The notes beneath the pieces were generated by a model. It ran no database searches and was not told where the DNA came from. It saw nothing but the letters and a program-made list of their open reading frames with translations. Both the position numbers and the translations under genes were made by a program. This document shows, piece after piece, positions 6,255 to 8,784 of a stretch of DNA of 8,784 nucleotides; position 1 is the stretch's first letter, and each line of letters starts with the position of its first letter. The DNA comes from Actinomycetes bacterium (GTDB lineage: Bacteria > Actinomycetota > Actinomycetes > Propionibacteriales > Propionibacteriaceae): assembly GCA_023412435.1 (NCBI GenBank), contig JAEYNS010000221.1, positions 1-8,784 on the forward strand, given 5' to 3'.

Positions 6255-7424
6255 ATGACCTTCCGGATTCGCACGCTCAACGCCATCAGCCACGCCGGGC
6301 TCAGCCGGCTGCCGAAGGACAGCTATGTCGTCGGTTCCGACGTCGACGCCCCCGACGCCCTGATCCTGCGCTCGGCCAACCTGCACGGGGTGGCGATCCC
6401 CGAGTCGCTGCTCGCCGTCGCCCGCGCCGGCGCAGGGGTGAACAACATCCCGGTCGCTGAGTACTCCGCGCGGGGCATCCCGGTGTTCAACACTCCCGGC
6501 GCGAACGCGAACGCCGTCAAGGAGCTGGTGGTCGCGGCGCTCTTCCTCGCCGCCCGCAACCTGATTCCCGCCGCAGCCTTCGCCCACCGGCTGGACGGCG
6601 ACGCCGCCAGCATGGAGAAGGCGGTGGAGGCCGGCAAGAAGGAGTTCGTCGGCTTCGAGCTGCCCGGGCGCACCCTCGGCGTCATCGGCCTGGGCGCGAT
6701 CGGCGTCGAGGTGGCCAATGCCGCGACCGCGCTGGGGATGCGCGTGATGGGCTACGACCCCGGCATCACCGTCGAGCACGCCTGGAAGCTGTCGAGTTTC
6801 GTCGAGCACGTGACCAACCTCGACCAGCTGCTCAAGCGGGCCGACATCGTCACCCTGCATGTCCCCCTCGTCGACGGCACCCGCAACCTTGTCGGCAGCC
6901 GCGAGCTGGGTCTGATGAAGCGCTCGGCGGTGCTTATCAACTTCTCCCGCGGGCCGATCGTCGACCAGGACGCGGTGGTGGAGGCGCTGGAGAGCGGCGA
7001 CCTGCGCGGCTACGTCTGCGACTTCCCCACGCCCGAGCTGAACAAGCGGCCGAAGGTGGTGACCCTGCCCCACCTGGGGGCCTCGACCGCCGAGGCGGAG
7101 GAGAACTCGGCACGGATCGCCGTCGACGAGCTGCGCGCGTACCTCGAGGAGGGGTCGATCACCAACTCGGTGAACTTCCCCGACGCCGTGCTGCCGCGCG
7201 GGGAGGGCACCGCCCGGATCGCGATCGCCAACTCGAACGTCCCGAACATGGTGGGCCAGATCTCCACCCTGGTCGCAGCGTCCGGACTCAACATCGCCGA
7301 CCTGCTCAACAAGTCGCGCGGCGAGCTGGCCTACACCCTTGTGGACGTGGAGGGCGAGGTGCCCGACACCCTGCTGGCCCAGATCCGGGGCATCGCCGGG
7401 GTGCTGTCGGCCCGACGCATCTAG
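6255..7424 (+). CDS. serA: D-3-phosphoglycerate dehydrogenase, short ACT-domain type
   Basis: This 389-residue NAD-dependent dehydrogenase oxidises 3-phosphoglycerate to 3-phosphohydroxypyruvate, the committed step of serine synthesis. The N-terminal part contains ARAGAGVNNIPV (56-67) and FNTPGANANAVKELV (78-92), characteristic of a compact SerA lineage. The Rossmann motif GLGAIG is at 145-150. The catalytic residues are R232 in NFSRGPIVD, E261 in CDFPTPEL and H273 in LPHLGAST. An ACT domain at about 319-389 (SNVPNMVGQISTLV onward) suggests allosteric control, probably by serine. It lacks the extra intervening (ASB) domain of the roughly 530-residue mycobacterial SerA. The ATG at 6255 has GGTGAGGA upstream, overlapping the serC stop, so the two genes are co-transcribed. 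A long open frame upstream is only a shadow of serC. Confidence 0.94.
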   Translation: MTFRIRTLNAISHAGLSRLPKDSYVVGSDVDAPDALILRSANLHGVAIPESLLAVARAGAGVNNIPVAEYSARGIPVFNTPGANANAVKELVVAALFLAARNLIPAAAFAHRLDGDAASMEKAVEAGKKEFVGFELPGRTLGVIGLGAIGVEVANAATALGMRVMGYDPGITVEHAWKLSSFVEHVTNLDQLLKRADIVTLHVPLVDGTRNLVGSRELGLMKRSAVLINFSRGPIVDQDAVVEALESGDLRGYVCDFPTPELNKRPKVVTLPHLGASTAEAEENSARIAVDELRAYLEEGSITNSVNFPDAVLPRGEGTARIAIANSNVPNMVGQISTLVAASGLNIADLLNKSRGELAYTLVDVEGEVPDTLLAQIRGIAGVLSARRI

Positions 7425-7431
7425 CGCTGCG

Positions 7432-7451
7432 ACGCCGGGGACTCCCGGCGT
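7432..7451. terminator. Bidirectional hairpin terminator between convergent genes
   Basis: ACGCCGGG (7432-7439) and CCCGGCGT (7444-7451) form a perfect 8-bp stem with loop GACT. The hairpin sits seven bases after the serA TAG and three bases past the stop of the convergent VOC gene, so it can end both transcripts. It has no U-tract, as is common for terminators in high-GC actinobacteria. Confidence 0.75.
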
Positions 7452-7454
7452 GAG

Positions 7455-7859
7455 CTATCCGGCCGGGGCGATGTTGACGTGCCACCGGATGCCGAACCGG
7501 TCGACGAGCTGCCCGTAGTCGTCGCCCCACGGCTGCCGCTCCAGCGGCACCACCACCTGGCCGCCGGCCGACAGCCCGTCCCAATAGCCGCGCAGCGCCT
7601 CGCCCTCGTCGCCGGCGATACTCACCTGGATGTTGTTGCCCGGTTGCAGCGGCAGGTCCATTCCCTCGGCGTGGTCGCTGGCGAACAGGTGGAACCCGGC
7701 AGGGGTGTCCAGGGCCGCGTGCATCACGCCGTCGGCTTCCATCCCGAAGTCGCGGAAGCTTGTGACGTCCAAAGTGCCACCGAGCACTGAGGCGTAGAAG
7801 TCCATCGCCTCGGCACAGTTGCCGTTGAAGGTGATGTACGGGTTGAGCTGCTGAGCCAT
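7455..7859 (-). CDS. VOC/glyoxalase-superfamily protein, PhnB/YjdN-like
   Basis: A 134-residue cytoplasmic protein of the vicinal oxygen chelate fold. The opening LNPYITFNGNCAEAMDFY (6-22) closely matches the PhnB/YjdN subgroup, and the end PWGDDYGQLVDRFGIRWHVNI (about 110-130) is the usual second paired-strand motif. Residues between (DGVMHAAL, FHLFASDH, GNNIQVSIAG) also fit. These proteins are often mis-annotated as 3-demethylubiquinone methyltransferases; no reaction can be assigned from sequence. The ATG at 7859 is firm: a strong AAGGAGG (7870-7864) lies four bases upstream. An upstream in-frame start would add 29 unrelated residues spanning that site. It stands alone, 115 bases after the helicase gene, with its own candidate control sequences. 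Confidence 0.9.
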   Translation of the reverse strand: MAQQLNPYITFNGNCAEAMDFYASVLGGTLDVTSFRDFGMEADGVMHAALDTPAGFHLFASDHAEGMDLPLQPGNNIQVSIAGDEGEALRGYWDGLSAGGQVVVPLERQPWGDDYGQLVDRFGIRWHVNIAPAG

Positions 7860-7863
7860 CGTT

Positions 7864-7870
7864 CCTCCTT
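7864..7870 (-). promoter_or_regulatory. Strong Shine-Dalgarno of the VOC gene
   Basis: On the minus strand AAGGAGG is followed by AACG and the ATG at 7859. It is the strongest ribosome site in the window and settles the start of the VOC gene. Its first three bases belong to a small 5-bp hairpin (7868-7881). Confidence 0.8.
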
Positions 7871-7882
7871 GTGCGGACAAGA

Positions 7883-7901
7883 TGGTGCCACTGTGCCACC
7901 A
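7883..7901. promoter_or_regulatory. 19-bp near-palindrome upstream of the VOC gene (possible operator)
   Basis: TGGTGCCACTGTGCCACCA reads as its own reverse complement except for one symmetric pair and the central base. It lies 24 bases upstream of the VOC start codon, between any promoter and the ribosome site, where a repressor could act. The protein that would bind it is unknown and no regulator gene is adjacent. It could instead be a short mRNA hairpin. Confidence 0.35.
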
Positions 7902-7974
7902 GGCCCCGACAGTCACCACGGGTACCTGGCGCGCGCTGCCCGCCACCCGCCCGGAGTCGCTGCGAGGCCACGGG

Positions 7975-8784
7975 TCAGGACGCGGCCAGCCCCTGCCGCG
8001 CCAGCGCGATCCGCGCCTCTACCTGGTCTGTCGTGGCCAGCGCCAGCGGCGGTCCGCCCGCCACCCGGCGCAGGCCGGCGTGGACGTGGCTGTGCGGAAT
8101 CCCCCTCACCCGGGCGAGCTGCGAGACCAGTGCGTTGAGTTCCTTGCGGCGGGTCTCCAGCGCCCGGTGCAGGCTCACCGTTTCTGGCACTCGTTCCTGG
8201 CGCTCGCGGCGGGCCTGCCGCCGCAGCTGGCGGCGCTGCCGCTCCTGGAGCAGCGAGGCGACCTGGTCGGGCTCGAGGAGGCCGGGCAGGCCCAGGTAGT
8301 CGGCCTCGTCGGCGCCGGCCGGGTCCGCGGTCAGCCCGTACTGGCGGGCGTCGAACACGACGTGGTCGAACACAGCCGCCGACTCCAGCGCCTGGAACAC
8401 CCCGTCCTCGGGGTCGGCGGTGTCCCGCGACCGGCGGGCCTCGGCCAGCAGCGCCTCTTCCGGTGCCCACAGGTCGTCAGTCCGTGGCCGGCCCAGCACG
8501 TGGTCGCGCTGTCGCTCCAGCGCCCCCGCGTGGGCGAGCAGGATCGGGACGGTCGGCAGGAAGACGGTGGCCAATTCACCCCGGCGCCGGCTGCGGACGA
8601 ACCGTCCGACCGCCTGCGCGAAGAACAGCGGGGTCGAGATCGCGGTGGCGTACACCCCGACCGCCAGCCGCGGCACGTCCACCCCCTCGGAGACCATCCG
8701 GACCGCAACCATCCAGCGCGCCGTGGAGGCGGTGAACTCTGCGATCCGCCGGCTGGCCGCCGAGTCGTCTGACAGCACCAGCGT
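7975..8784 (-). CDS. Superfamily 2 (DEAD/DEAH-type) helicase, C-terminal part, cut by window edge
   Basis: The frame is open to the end of the window, so the start lies outside; 269 C-terminal residues are visible. The fragment carries the late helicase motifs. Motif V is VRMVSEGVDVPRL at 28-40 of the fragment. Motif VI is QAVGRFVRSR at 57-66, including the arginine finger region. Motifs I-IV, with the Walker A and B boxes, should be off the window. After the RecA-like domain comes an Arg/Gln-rich, probably helical stretch (about residues 182-200), then a C-terminal domain with GIPHSHVHAGLRRVAGGPP. I associate this layout with an uncharacterised actinobacterial DNA/RNA helicase family. The exact substrate cannot be told. 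The gene reads toward the VOC gene but is separated by 115 bases, so co-transcription is possible and not assured. Confidence 0.88.
   Translation of the reverse strand, partial: TLVLSDDSAASRRIAEFTASTARWMVAVRMVSEGVDVPRLAVGVYATAISTPLFFAQAVGRFVRSRRRGELATVFLPTVPILLAHAGALERQRDHVLGRPRTDDLWAPEEALLAEARRSRDTADPEDGVFQALESAAVFDHVVFDARQYGLTADPAGADEADYLGLPGLLEPDQVASLLQERQRRQLRRQARRERQERVPETVSLHRALETRRKELNALVSQLARVRGIPHSHVHAGLRRVAGGPPLALATTDQVEARIALARQGLAAS

Noticed and set aside
6174..7073. Minus-strand open frame opposite serA
   Set aside because: Shadow of serA codons; no domain or plausible start.
7927..7945. TGGCG/CGCCA inverted repeat as terminator of the helicase gene
   Set aside because: The stem is only 5 bp with a 9-base loop and no U-run; expected by chance in GC-rich DNA.
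7860..7946. Longer VOC protein from an upstream GTG
   Set aside because: It would place the strong AAGGAGG inside the coding region, and the added residues are unrelated to the fold.
1..8784. CRISPR array, tRNA, rRNA, insertion sequence, prophage or defence island
   Set aside because: No regularly spaced repeats, cloverleaf-like sequences, transposase or phage motifs were seen on either strand.

Overview
This window looks like chromosomal DNA from a high-GC actinobacterium (about 70% G+C by eye, with strong G/C bias at third codon positions). The case for Actinobacteria rests on three things. A small HGxxPAAW-motif membrane protein sits inside the trp operon, hisI is joined to trpE, and trpD, trpG and trpF are absent from the cluster. 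The order or family cannot be fixed by eye. The content is mostly core amino-acid metabolism, and I see no phage, transposon, CRISPR array, tRNA or rRNA.

Left part (17-5088, minus strand): one tightly packed operon read right to left as hisI, trpE, a small HGxxPAAW membrane protein, trpC, trpB, trpA. Four of the five junctions overlap by 1 or 4 bases (ATGA, ATGA, TAATG, TGATG). The exception is an 81-base gap after trpE that holds an imperfect inverted repeat and a weak promoter-like pair. The operon supplies phosphoribosyl-AMP cyclohydrolase (histidine step 3), the large subunit of anthranilate synthase, indole-3-glycerol phosphate synthase and both tryptophan synthase subunits. The glutamine amidotransferase TrpG, phosphoribosyltransferase TrpD and PRA isomerase must be encoded elsewhere; in many actinobacteria PriA covers the isomerase step.

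Middle (5089-5166): a short divergent intergenic region. It has an extended -10-like element placed so that the hisI transcript could be leaderless, a second candidate -10 in front of serC, and three alternating GCCCGC/GCGGGC blocks that can form two competing hairpins.

Right-middle (5167-7424, plus strand): serC and serA, 5 bases apart. Together they convert 3-phosphoglycerate to phosphoserine. Both resemble the classes I associate with Proteobacteria, Firmicutes and Bacteroidetes rather than the usual actinobacterial classes. Serine is a co-substrate of tryptophan synthase, so this gene pair feeds the last step of the operon it faces. A perfect 8-bp hairpin (7432-7451) separates serA from the convergent next gene.

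Right end (7455-8784, minus strand): a PhnB/YjdN-like VOC-fold protein with a strong Shine-Dalgarno and a 19-bp near-palindrome upstream. Beyond it lies the C-terminal part of a superfamily 2 helicase that runs off the window edge. I found no clearly new system. The most interesting items are the unexplained HGxxPAAW gene, the atypical serC-serA pair, and the compact divergent control region.
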